This document shows positions 54,658 through 64,000 of a stretch of DNA of 64,000 nucleotides, piece by piece. The first letter of the stretch is position 1. Each line of letters opens with the position of its first letter. The notes beneath the pieces were generated by a model that did not search any database, was not told the DNA's origin, and saw only the letters and a program-made list of their open reading frames with translations. The position numbers were made by a program, and so were the translations under genes. The DNA comes from Alphaproteobacteria bacterium (lineage in GTDB: Bacteria > Pseudomonadota > Alphaproteobacteria > UBA6615), in the NCBI GenBank assembly GCA_021774445.1, contig JAJFJA010000055.1, forward strand, positions 1 through 64,000. Reading direction: 5' to 3'.

Positions 54658-55638
54658 TTGGCGCGGCACATTCGTCGTGGTGATCGGCGCGCCCTGGCAC
54701 GCGCTATAACCTTGGTCGAATCGACCCGTGCCGATCATCAGGATCTCGCCCAACGTCTGCTTGCCGACCTGTTGCCCGATACCGGAAAATCGGTTCGGCT
54801 CGGCGTCACCGGCATTCCCGGCGCCGGCAAGTCCACCTTTATCGAAGCCTTCGGCCGCCACGCGATTGCCCAGGGCGGCCGGATTGCCGTTCTTGCCATC
54901 GACCCGTCTTCCCAGCGTGCCGGCGGCTCGCTGCTCGGCGACAAGACCCGGATGGAACTGCTGTCCCGTGCCCCGGAGGCCTTCGTCCGCCCCTCGCCGG
55001 CCGCCGGGGCTCTCGGTGGGGTTACCCGCCGCACCCGTGAGGCGATTTTGCTGTGTGAGGCCGCCGGCTACGATCTGGTCATTGTCGAAACCGTCGGTGT
55101 CGGCCAATCGGAGACCGCCGTCGCCGACCTTGTGGACATGTTCTTGCTGTTGCTTGTGCCGGCCGCCGGCGACGAACTCCAGGGTCTCAAGAAAGGCATC
55201 ATCGAGCTTGCCGATTTGGTGATCGTCAACAAATGCGATGGCCCGTTGCGCGCCGCCGCCGGGACCACGGCCGCCCAATATACCGCCGCCCTCCATCTGC
55301 TGCGCCCCGCACTGCCCTATTGGTCGCCGCGCGTGGTTACTTGCTCGGCCCTGGAGGGCACCGGCATTGTCGAGATCTGGGACCAGGTCGGTGCCTTTCG
55401 TAGCGCCACGACCGCGGCCGGCGCCTTGGCACGGCGGCGCGCCGAACAGGCCGGCCACTGGCTGTGGCAAGAGATCGGCGACACCCTGCTCCAGGCATTC
55501 CGGGCCAACCCTCGGGTCGCCGGCCGTCTCGCGGCGATGGAGGCCCGGGTGGCGGCCGCCGAAATCAGTCCCCGCGCCGCCGCCAGCGCCTTGCTGACCG
55601 ACTTCCTCACGCCGGCAAAGACCCCTGTCGATACTTGA
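54658..55638 (+). CDS. meaB: Methylmalonyl-CoA mutase-associated GTPase MeaB
   Basis: G3E-type P-loop GTPase of 326 residues that loads and protects the B12 cofactor of methylmalonyl-CoA mutase. Motifs: Walker A GIPGAGKST, AIDPSSQRAGGSLLGDKTRM, ETVGVGQSE and the guanine-specific NKCDG. The only start that gives the family N-terminus (RRGDRRALARAITLVES) is a TTG at 54658, without a clear ribosome site. The client mutase is 31 kb away at 21-23 kb, whereas the two genes often adjoin in other genomes. Confidence 0.93.
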   Translation: MARHIRRGDRRALARAITLVESTRADHQDLAQRLLADLLPDTGKSVRLGVTGIPGAGKSTFIEAFGRHAIAQGGRIAVLAIDPSSQRAGGSLLGDKTRMELLSRAPEAFVRPSPAAGALGGVTRRTREAILLCEAAGYDLVIVETVGVGQSETAVADLVDMFLLLLVPAAGDELQGLKKGIIELADLVIVNKCDGPLRAAAGTTAAQYTAALHLLRPALPYWSPRVVTCSALEGTGIVEIWDQVGAFRSATTAAGALARRRAEQAGHWLWQEIGDTLLQAFRANPRVAGRLAAMEARVAAAEISPRAAASALLTDFLTPAKTPVDT

Positions 55639-55731
55639 CGGAACCGGCCCCGTCGCCTAAAACGCCCCCTCTTCGCACCCGTCAGGGCATGCGAGCGATG
55701 CCCCTTGGGGCGGCCGTGGGAGATAAGGTCA

Positions 55732-56016
55732 ATGGCAAGACGCTGCAGCGTCACCGGCAAGGGTGTGATGACCGGCAACAATGTTAGTCATGCCAAAAAC
55801 AGGACTCGCCGGCGCTTCCTGCCGAATTTGCAGGTCGCATCGCTGTATAGCACCGCGTTGAACCAGCCGGTGCGCCTACGCCTCACGGCCGCTGCCATTC
55901 GCACCATCGAGCATAATGGCGGCCTTGATGCCTGGTTGGAGTCCACCGCGGCGACCAAGCTCAACCCCGAGCTGCGCCGGCTCAAACGCCGGCTCGAGAA
56001 AAAAGCCGCCGCCTGA
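55732..56016 (+). CDS. rpmB: Ribosomal protein bL28
   Basis: A 94-residue basic protein of the large ribosomal subunit. The family opening [20 protein letters not shown] is followed by [12 protein letters not shown] and the C-terminal [15 protein letters not shown]. The ATG at 55732 is set by the family N-terminus, with GAGATAAGG just upstream. Confidence 0.96.
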   Translation: MARRCSVTGKGVMTGNNVSHAKNRTRRRFLPNLQVASLYSTALNQPVRLRLTAAAIRTIEHNGGLDAWLESTAATKLNPELRRLKRRLEKKAAA

Positions 56017-56074
56017 TCGGACTCCGTTGGCTACCGGCACCGGCTTGCGGTCGTATCACTGAGTAGGCGAGGCA

Positions 56075-58079
<2,005 letters not shown>

Positions 58080-58125
58080 GCCCCGCCCCCCCGCCGCCAC
58101 TAGCTCGGTTCATTCCCACCCTCGC

Positions 58126-58155
58126 CGTCGTTGCGAGCAAAGCAAAGCAATCCAT
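58126..58155. repeat. Partial copy of interspersed repeat
   Basis: CGTCGTTGCGAGCAAAGCAA followed by AGCAATCCAT is a good left arm of the intergenic repeat family, between tgt and the DUF2889 gene. A right arm is not evident. Confidence 0.55.
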
Positions 58156-58208
58156 CGCCCGGTTCCGCTCCGAAACCAGCCCTTTAGGCCTGCGCCCAAG
58201 CGCCGGTT

Positions 58209-58769
58209 CTATGACTCCACCGCGTCGAAGTAGGCTGGCCACAGCGCCTTCGCCACCTCGCCGTCGCTGCGCAGCGCGTAGCAGCTATCGATCAGCCGCG
58301 GCTTCTTGTCCGTCGCCGGTTTAGCCGCCGCCGCCTGCCCCTGTCTGAGCGGCCAGATGGTCTGGAAGGCCGTCGTTGCCATTGGGCCCAGCAACTCCAC
58401 CAGATGGGTACACCCCGCCGGCCCGCCGAGGCGTTCCCGCACGCGGCGCATCCAACCCGCCTCGATCGTCAGGCCCACTAGTTGCTGGAAATTGGCCGCT
58501 GCCTCGGGGCAGGGCCGAAACGGCCCATGATCGGTGACCGCCTCGACGGCCTGGATGGTGAAGTCATCGTCGATGGTCAGGCGCAGCCACATCTCATGCA
58601 CCGGAGTGCCCGGCTCGACTGTGCCGCGATAGGAATTGTCGAAGGCGTAGGTCTTGGTATCGACCAGATGGCCCTCGATGTCCCACCACCCGTCGCCGCG
58701 CCGGTGGCCGCTGCAGGTAACGGCACGCGTATGAATAGCCTCACGTGAGTCCGGTGACGACAAGGGCAT
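58209..58769 (-). CDS. DUF2889-family protein
   Basis: A 186-residue cytosolic protein with the DUF2889 pattern: RRGDGWWDIEGHLVDTKTYA near the N-terminus, GTPVHEMWLRLTIDDDFTIQ, GPFRPCPEA, and GGPAGCTHLVELLGPMATTA near the C-terminus. Its function is unknown. It stands alone on the minus strand between a repeat copy and a lower-GC region. Confidence 0.88.
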   Translation of the reverse strand: MPLSSPDSREAIHTRAVTCSGHRRGDGWWDIEGHLVDTKTYAFDNSYRGTVEPGTPVHEMWLRLTIDDDFTIQAVEAVTDHGPFRPCPEAAANFQQLVGLTIEAGWMRRVRERLGGPAGCTHLVELLGPMATTAFQTIWPLRQGQAAAAKPATDKKPRLIDSCYALRSDGEVAKALWPAYFDAVES

Positions 58770-58963
58770 GGCACGGCCTAAGCAAGTGAGTGGGGCCGAA
58801 GACGGCCCGCGGGACTATCAGAGCACCTTTGACCGCGGTCAAGCCTGGTTTCGCTCGCCGATTTGATGGACGCTATCATTCTGAACCTTGTTTCCCACCG
58901 TTGGGACTGCCGACTGTCAAGAAACACTGGGAATCCGGAGGAGCTTTCGACTCAAGATTAACC

Positions 58964-58993
58964 TTGAATATAGGCCTTTGAAGGCACTATTAT
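58964..58993 (+). promoter_or_regulatory. Probable promoter of the DUF3800 gene
   Basis: TTGAAT (58964-58969) and TATTAT (58988-58993) are separated by 18 bases and match the sigma-70 consensus at four and five of six positions. Transcription would begin near 59000, giving a leader of about 80 bases before the coding region. Confidence 0.45.
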
Positions 58994-59031
58994 TAACTAC
59001 GCGTCTGGGAGGAGTCGCCAAGCGTCTCTAC

Positions 59032-59067
59032 CTGGGGCTTTATGCTCCATAAGCCCAGTCGCTTTTT
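59032..59067 (+). terminator. Terminator-like hairpin in the DUF3800 leader
   Basis: CTGGGGCTTTATG and CATAAGCCCAG pair around CTC with two single-base bulges. The T-run TTTTT (59063-59067) follows four bases later. The ORF starts 15 bases on, so this may be an attenuator or the end of an upstream transcript. Confidence 0.4.
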
Positions 59068-59081
59068 CTTGTCAGCACGGA

Positions 59082-59987
59082 ATGCAACCGATGTACCTCT
59101 GCTACATCGACGAATCAGGGACGCCTGATGTTCCAGGCAATACCTCGCATTTCGTTTTGGCAGGTGTGTCGCTGCCTATCTGGCACTGGGTCGATGCCGA
59201 CCGCGAGATTTCGAGAATCCTAGGGAGATTCGATCTCGCCGGCCAGGAGTTGCATACAGCATGGCTATTGAGGCCATATCTCGAACAATCTCGTATCGCC
59301 AGCTTTGCCGATTTGGCTCGCCCCGCGAGGCGTTCTGCCGTTCAGCGGGCTAGAACCGAGCATTTGCTCAAATTGCAGCGAGCCAAGGGCAACCGCAAGG
59401 CCTACCAGCAGGCCCGTAAGAACTATCGGCACACCGACGCATATATACACCTCACTATTGACGAATGTAGGCAACTAGTACTCGAGATTGCTATCTCCGT
59501 GGGCAGATGGGGCTTTGCCCGTCTATTCGCTGAATGCGTCAATAAGATCCATTTTGATCCCTCGAGGACAAGTCGCACAATCGAAGAACAATCATTTGAG
59601 CAGATCGTATCTCGTTTTGAGCGATTCTTATCGAATATCAGCCGTGATGAGGCCCAGAGGACACACGGGTTGTTGGTGCATGACAACAACGAAACGGTGG
59701 CCCGAAGGCATACTGCACTTATGAGGCATTTCCATAGTCAAGGGACGCTCTGGACAGGAATCGAGCACATTATCGAAACGCCTTTGTTCGTAGACAGCAA
59801 GCTCACGAGCATGGTGCAGGTAGCCGATTTATGTGCGTATGCTCTCCGGCGGTACGTGGAAAACCAAGAAACTGACCTGTTTGAGCGGGTATTTCAACGC
59901 GCCGATCGCGTGGGGGCTCGCACCGTGGGTGTCAGGCACTTCGCAGGCCTAGCCTGTGATTGTCAGATTTGTGCAACTCACGCTTGA
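59082..59987 (+). CDS. DUF3800-family protein, probably horizontally acquired
   Basis: A 301-residue protein with the DUF3800 signatures: MYLCYIDESGTPD at the N-terminus (acidic pair of an RNase H-like fold), LVHDNNET, and the C-terminal ETPLFVDSKLTSMVQVADL followed by CAYALRRYVEN. Family function is unknown; members are scattered among bacteria and often lie in accessory regions. GC content is visibly lower than in neighbouring genes, with AGA, AGG and ATA codons that are rare elsewhere here. ATG at 59091 is an alternative start. Confidence 0.85.
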   Translation: MQPMYLCYIDESGTPDVPGNTSHFVLAGVSLPIWHWVDADREISRILGRFDLAGQELHTAWLLRPYLEQSRIASFADLARPARRSAVQRARTEHLLKLQRAKGNRKAYQQARKNYRHTDAYIHLTIDECRQLVLEIAISVGRWGFARLFAECVNKIHFDPSRTSRTIEEQSFEQIVSRFERFLSNISRDEAQRTHGLLVHDNNETVARRHTALMRHFHSQGTLWTGIEHIIETPLFVDSKLTSMVQVADLCAYALRRYVENQETDLFERVFQRADRVGARTVGVRHFAGLACDCQICATHA

Positions 59988-60033
59988 AAGACCTCGACCA
60001 CCTTAACTCTTAAGAAGAGGAGCGACCTTCACG

Positions 60034-61317
60034 TTAGCCCGGGTGTGGCGCCGTGCCGTCCGTCTGGCGCCGCACCGCGCGTACTGAGGTGATCTGGTTG
60101 CCCTTCCGGGCCATCACCTCGAAGCGGAAATCGTCCAGCGCGAAGCTCTGCCCGACATCGGGGATCGATCGTGCCACATGCAACACCAAGCCGGCCAAGG
60201 TGGTCGCCTCGTCGTCCGGCAGGTTCCAGTCAAACTGCCGGTTCAAGTCGCGAATATGGACCGACCCATCGATGAGGGTGGAGCCGTCCGCCTGCGGCCG
60301 CACGCCGGCAACCGGCAGATCATGCTCGTCATCGATCTCACCGACGATCTCCTCGAGGATATCTTCCAGACTGACCACGCCCATCAGCGCGCCATACTCA
60401 TCCACGACCAGCGCGAAATGCTCGCGCCGCCGCCGGAAGGCCTGCAGCTGGTACAGCAATGTCGTGGTGTCCGGGATGAACCACGGAACGGTGGCGATCC
60501 CGGCGATATCAAGCTTGTCGAACCGGCCGTTATTGGCCTGTACCTGCCGCAGCAGGTCTTTGACATGCAACACGCCGACGATATTCTCCGGGTGGTCGCG
60601 AAACACCGGTATCCGTGTGTAGGGGCTGTCCAGCACCTGGCTGACGATGTCCTCCGCCGGGTCGTTGGCATCGATCATGTGCACCGTCTTGCGATGGGTC
60701 ATGATCTGCGCCACTTCAACGTCCGCCAAGTCCAGGATGCTGCGCAGCATCAAGCCTTCGCGCGCTGCTTCGTCGTCGGTAACCGCGTGCAGATCGATTG
60801 CCCCGCGCAACTCTTCCTCCAGCGCCTCCTCACTGCGCCCGCCGCCGCCGCCGGCGACGACCAAAATCCCATCGACCACTTTGTGCAGCAGTTGCGTCAC
60901 CGGTGAAAAGACCATGATTACCGTTCGCAGCGCTGGTGCCACGAACAGCGCGATGCGATCGGGATGGCGGATCGCATAGGTCTTCGGCAGGATCTCCGCG
61001 AAGATCAGCACCAACAAGGTCATGACCAGCGTGGCATAGGCGACGCCGGCGTCGCCGAACCAGCCGATCAGCAGGCTGGTCGCCAGCGCCGAGGCCGAAA
61101 TATTGACCAGGTTGTTGCCGAACAGAATGCCGCCGATGAGCCGCTCTTGCCGTTCGCGCAATCGGTTGACCTTGCCCGCGCGTTTGTTGCCTCGTTTTTC
61201 CCGGACATGCATGCGCGGCCGCGACGCGGCCGTCAGCGCGGTCTCCGAACCGGAGAAAAAGGCGGAAAGAACAAGCAGCACCGCAATCGCGATGACGATC
61301 AGAATGGTTTCACTCAT
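60034..61317 (-). CDS. CNNM/CorC-type protein (DUF21, CBS pair, CorC domain)
   Basis: A 427-residue membrane protein with an N-terminal DUF21 domain of three to four helices (AFFSGSETALTAASRPRM, NNLVNISASALATSLL, FAEILPKTYAIRHPDR), two CBS domains (about 200-330; VEVAQIMTHRKTVHMID, TRIPVFRDHPENIVGVLHVK, LVVDEYGALMGVVSLEDILE), and a C-terminal CorC_HlyC domain. Relatives take part in magnesium or cobalt homeostasis and were once called hemolysins. It follows aroB by 59 bases on the same strand. Confidence 0.93.
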   Translation of the reverse strand: MSETILIVIAIAVLLVLSAFFSGSETALTAASRPRMHVREKRGNKRAGKVNRLRERQERLIGGILFGNNLVNISASALATSLLIGWFGDAGVAYATLVMTLLVLIFAEILPKTYAIRHPDRIALFVAPALRTVIMVFSPVTQLLHKVVDGILVVAGGGGGRSEEALEEELRGAIDLHAVTDDEAAREGLMLRSILDLADVEVAQIMTHRKTVHMIDANDPAEDIVSQVLDSPYTRIPVFRDHPENIVGVLHVKDLLRQVQANNGRFDKLDIAGIATVPWFIPDTTTLLYQLQAFRRRREHFALVVDEYGALMGVVSLEDILEEIVGEIDDEHDLPVAGVRPQADGSTLIDGSVHIRDLNRQFDWNLPDDEATTLAGLVLHVARSIPDVGQSFALDDFRFEVMARKGNQITSVRAVRRQTDGTAPHPG

Positions 61318-61376
61318 GATAGACGGGTCGGGTGTCCCCTCAATGTCCTGTTAGCCGGCGTTTTTCAGACCAGGCG

Positions 61377-62492
61377 TCAAGCGGCAAGCGCCTCCGCCAG
61401 CAGCGTCTCCACCGCGTCCGGGGCGATATCCTGGGTCGCGAAAGCGGCGCCGATACCGCGTACGAGAATATAGGTCGGCCGGCCGTCGCGGACCTTCTTG
61501 TCATGGCCGATGGTCGCCAGTAATTGCCGCGGCTCCCAGCGCCCGGACGCCGGCGTCGGCACCCGAGTCGGCAGACCGATATCGTCCAAATGGCGCCGCA
61601 CCTGGGCCGCCTCCGCGGCTGCGCAAAGCCCCAGGCTCGCCGACAGGTCGAACGCCATACACATGCCGATGGCCACCGCTTCGCCATGCAGCAGCGTTTC
61701 TCCGTAGCCTGCCGCGGTCTCCAGCGCATGGCCGAAGGTGTGGCCCAGATTGAGCAGCGCCCGTTTCCCGCCCTCACGCTCGTCTTGACTGACGATTTCC
61801 GCCTTCATCTCGCAGCTGCGCCGCACCGCGTAGCTCAGCGCCGCTTTGTCGCCCCCCAGCGCCGCGGCGCCATTCTTGGCCAGCCAATCGAACAATTCGC
61901 GATCGCCGAGCAGCGCATGTTTGACCAGTTCGGCGTAGCCAGCCAGCAATTGCCGTCGCGGCAAGCTGTCCAGTGTATCCACGTCCGACACCACCAGCTT
62001 CGGCTGGTGAAACGCACCTACCAGATTCTTGCCCTGTGTGGTGTTGATCCCGGTCTTGCCTCCCACCGAACTGTCGACTTGCGCCAGCAAGGTCGTCGGT
62101 ATCTGCACGAAAGGGACGCCGCGCAGCAGCGTCGCCGCGGCGAATCCGGCCAGGTCGCCGACCACGCCGCCACCCAGCGCGATGATCGCGGTGCCGCGCT
62201 CAGGCTCCAGCTCCAGCATGTCGTCCAGCAGGGCTTGCAGCTGGCCGAAACTCTTGCTGTGCTCACCGGGTGGCACCACCAGCGCGTGGTGGCCGATTTC
62301 CGCCCCGTCGAGCGCGCGCGCCAGGGCGGGCAGGTACCGCGGTGCCACCGTCTCGTCGGTTACCACAAAGCAGCGTTTGGTCGTCAGCACGGCGCCCAAC
62401 TCTTGCCCGGCTCGCTCGATCAAGCCGCTGCCGACCAGGATCTGATAGCTCCGCTGCCCGAGCGCCAGGTCGACCCGCTCAATCTCACTCAT
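61377..62492 (-). CDS. aroB: 3-Dehydroquinate synthase
   Basis: NAD- and metal-dependent second enzyme of the shikimate pathway. The 371-residue protein has LGGGVVGDLAGFAAATLLRG, QVDSSVGGKTGINTTQGKN and the metal ligands Glu in AGYAELVKHALL and His in LNLGHTFGHALE and LHGEAVAIGM. Its ATG overlaps the aroK stop by four bases (ATGA on the minus strand). Confidence 0.97.
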   Translation of the reverse strand: MSEIERVDLALGQRSYQILVGSGLIERAGQELGAVLTTKRCFVVTDETVAPRYLPALARALDGAEIGHHALVVPPGEHSKSFGQLQALLDDMLELEPERGTAIIALGGGVVGDLAGFAAATLLRGVPFVQIPTTLLAQVDSSVGGKTGINTTQGKNLVGAFHQPKLVVSDVDTLDSLPRRQLLAGYAELVKHALLGDRELFDWLAKNGAAALGGDKAALSYAVRRSCEMKAEIVSQDEREGGKRALLNLGHTFGHALETAAGYGETLLHGEAVAIGMCMAFDLSASLGLCAAAEAAQVRRHLDDIGLPTRVPTPASGRWEPRQLLATIGHDKKVRDGRPTYILVRGIGAAFATQDIAPDAVETLLAEALAA

Positions 62493-63070
62493 GATGGATC
62501 TTTGCGCGTCGCCAGGAAGCGCTGCAATTCTCGCATGACCAAATCAACGGTCTCTTCAACCGGTCGGTCATCGCTGTCGACGACGACGTCCGCCTCGGCA
62601 TAAATCGGATCCCGCTCGGCCAGCAGCGCCTCGATCACTTTGCGAGGATCGTCCCGCTGCAGCAGGGGGCGGTCCGGTCGCCGGCCGGTGCGTCGCTCCA
62701 ATGTCTCGATGTCGGCGCGCAGCCACACCGAGATACCGGCATCGCGAATCAGGGCTCGCGTGTTCGGGTCCATGAAGGCGCCGCCGCCGGTGGACAACAC
62801 ATGTTTCGGGCCCTGCAGCAGTCGCGTGATGACCTTGCGCTCGCCATCTCGAAAGGCGGCCTCGCCATGCAGCGCGAACACATCGGATATCGAACACCCC
62901 GCCGCCGCCTCGATCTCGCTATCGGCGTCGACAAAAGGCAGTGCCAAATGCGCCGCCAGGCGCCGCCCGACGGAACTCTTGCCCGCCCCCATCATGCCGA
63001 CCAGCACGATCGTTTCCTTGATCGCTGCCGGTTTGAGGTCTGGCTGAGCGCCCTTTTCCGCGTCGTTCAT
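62489..63070 (-). CDS. aroK: Shikimate kinase
   Basis: Phosphorylates shikimate at the 3-position. The 193-residue protein has Walker A GMMGAGKSSVG, the shikimate-binding Asp in FVDADSEIE, STGGGAF, and the lid arginine in RRPDRPLL. The ATG at 63070 leaves a 19-residue N-terminal extension before the P-loop domain; upstream in-frame codons would add a long sequence without family features. First gene of an aroK-aroB unit. Confidence 0.96.
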   Translation of the reverse strand: MNDAEKGAQPDLKPAAIKETIVLVGMMGAGKSSVGRRLAAHLALPFVDADSEIEAAAGCSISDVFALHGEAAFRDGERKVITRLLQGPKHVLSTGGGAFMDPNTRALIRDAGISVWLRADIETLERRTGRRPDRPLLQRDDPRKVIEALLAERDPIYAEADVVVDSDDRPVEETVDLVMRELQRFLATRKDPS

Positions 63071-63218
63071 CGCACCCAAACCGGGTTCGCGACGCGAATC
63101 GAGTTTACACAATGCCCTGAAATCGCCATGGTTCCAATCTAGCACGACACTGAAGCGATGTCGCCAGCACCGCGCTGGCCGACAGGCGATTCGTTGTGGC
63201 GAGACGATGGGGACATGA

Positions 63219-63359
63219 ATGGGCAGGTTAGTGGGCGCAATCGTCGCCGTGGTCATTTTGGTCGTGGCCGGCGGCGCGGTTTTCTTGGCGAATTGGGAGA
63301 TCCCGGCACCGTCACAGCCGATCGAAAAGACGATCCCGAATGATCGTTTCCCGCGCTAA
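63219..63359 (+). CDS. 46-residue single-pass membrane protein
   Basis: Short frame with ATG at 63219 and TAA at 63357-63359. It encodes one membrane helix (GAIVAVVILVVAGGAVFLAN) and then a short, proline-rich periplasmic tail, WEIPAPSQPIEKTIPNDRFP. GGGGAC lies a few bases upstream. It is divergent from aroK and 27 bases before the next gene. I recall similar tails (IPAP..P.EK.IP.DRFPR) in small proteins at this position in related genomes, so I think it is real. Confidence 0.7.
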   Translation: MGRLVGAIVAVVILVVAGGAVFLANWEIPAPSQPIEKTIPNDRFPR

Positions 63360-63386
63360 CGGCCGCTTGTCCGGGCCTCGTTCGAA

Positions 63387-64000
63387 ATGATCAGGCCGAG
63401 CGCCGCCCTGCCGGCAGCGGCATTATTCGTCATCGCCCAACTCGCGCCGAACCTGCCCGCCCTCGCGCAACAGGAGCGGCCGGTCGGGGCCCCGGTTCAG
63501 TTGGCGCCGCTGACACCGCAATCTCCCGCCCCCGCGGAGTCGCCGCCCCCCGCGACCGCTGGCCCGGCAGCGCCGGGAACCATCGTCGTCGAAGGTCTCG
63601 CGGATATCGATAGCGAGGCGATCGGGCTCCTCGGTCCGTCCCAGGGCGGACTCGGTACCGCCATGTGGGCCGGCAGCCGGCGCGATCTGGTGCAGCGTTT
63701 GTTGCCCCTGCTCCCGGCGACGCCGCCCTACGCCGCCGCCCGCGACCTCGCCCGACGGCTGCTGCTCACCGCGGCGGCACCGCCGGCAGGCCCGTCCGAT
63801 GGTGTGAGTCTCCTGGCTCTTCGGGTCGAGCGGCTCACCGCCATGGGTGATATCGCCGCCGCCAGCGCTCTGGCGGATGCCAGTCCTGATCGCCAATCCA
63901 ACCCCGATCTCACCCTCACCAGTTTTGAGCGTCGCCTGCTTGAGAATGACGTTACCGGTGCCTGCAGCTTGGCCAGCCTGGTTACCCTGACGACGCTCTA
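63387..64000 (+). CDS. N-terminal part of a secreted or periplasmic protein, unknown
   Basis: The frame from ATG 63387 stays open to the window end (at least 204 residues). It starts with a hydrophobic signal-like stretch (LPAAALFVIAQLAPNLPALA, cleavage near ALA-QQ), then a proline-rich linker (APLTPQSPAPAESPPPATAG). A helical, Ala/Leu-rich body follows, with GLLGPSQGGLGTAMWAG and LLALRVERLTAMGDIAAASA, reminiscent of alpha-solenoid repeats. Function unknown. The 3' end is cut by the window border. Confidence 0.75.
   Translation, partial: MIRPSAALPAAALFVIAQLAPNLPALAQQERPVGAPVQLAPLTPQSPAPAESPPPATAGPAAPGTIVVEGLADIDSEAIGLLGPSQGGLGTAMWAGSRRDLVQRLLPLLPATPPYAAARDLARRLLLTAAAPPAGPSDGVSLLALRVERLTAMGDIAAASALADASPDRQSNPDLTLTSFERRLLENDVTGACSLASLVTLTTL

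Larger units (their letters stand above)
58770..59081. other. Lower-GC intergenic region with the leader of the DUF3800 gene
   Basis: This 312-base gap holds no convincing gene. Its right half is AT-richer than the chromosome around it and contains a promoter-like pair and a hairpin followed by a T-run, both listed separately. The start of a horizontally acquired segment may lie here. Confidence 0.4.

Noticed and set aside
58790..58981. 63-codon frame between DUF2889 and DUF3800
   Set aside because: No ribosome site, mixed composition and overlap with the promoter-like region; probably chance.
59000..59070. Riboswitch or tRNA fragment before the DUF3800 gene
   Set aside because: Besides the hairpin, no cloverleaf and no recognised riboswitch core could be traced; described only as a leader hairpin.

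Overview
The window is a contiguous stretch of a high-GC alphaproteobacterial chromosome. It is most likely a Rhodospirillales-type organism. Pointers to this are a glycine-dependent 5-aminolevulinate synthase, TipF-like and TipN-like cell-pole proteins, an aroK-aroB-CorC block, a clade I (Tat-exported) nosRZDFYLX cluster, and densely packed operons with many ATGA start/stop overlaps. Lineage is inferred from gene content only. No rRNA, tRNA, CRISPR array, IS element or prophage was seen.

Layout. 0-8.5 kb is housekeeping: aroC and fabI (minus), a YihY-family membrane protein, pdxH, a cation-diffusion-facilitator pump, an SDR, two small hypothetical genes, and hemA. 8.7-15.8 kb is an Opp/Dpp-type ABC transporter (two permeases, two ATPases, no binding protein) followed by a carbon-nitrogen hydrolase, a PfkB kinase and an M20 amidohydrolase, which suggests uptake and breakdown of an amide- or peptide-like compound. 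15.9-27.8 kb holds a degenerate EAL protein (TipF-like), an EamA transporter, a HAD-IIA protein, kynB-kynU, a B12-dependent methylmalonyl-CoA mutase, and a 1532-residue membrane-anchored helical protein built from an exact 40-residue repeat. 28.1-44.5 kb is a catabolic region with two GntR-controlled ABC clusters. The first is polyamine/Fe type with an enolase-superfamily dehydratase and an SDR. The second is a sugar (CUT1) type with a hydroxyacid dehydrogenase, two Gfo/Idh oxidoreductases and an alpha/beta hydrolase. In both, the binding-protein gene is followed by a perfect hairpin.

44.6-54.1 kb carries the nitrous-oxide-reductase operon nosRZDFYLX, preceded by a broken response-regulator gene and followed by a convergent cytochrome c gene. 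54.3-58.1 kb has a small hypothetical gene, meaB (partner of the mutase at 21-23 kb), rpmB, and a queuosine-precursor transporter next to tgt. 58.2-60.0 kb has a DUF2889 gene and a DUF3800 gene with lower GC and different codon use. 60.0-63.1 kb is corC-like, aroB and aroK on the minus strand. The window ends with a 46-codon membrane-protein gene and the start of a secreted protein.

An interspersed inverted-repeat family of the type GTCATTGCGA...GCAATCCA occupies at least six intergenic sites. The most original signal is the 40-residue repeat protein. The two catabolic clusters encode pathways whose substrates cannot be named from sequence alone.
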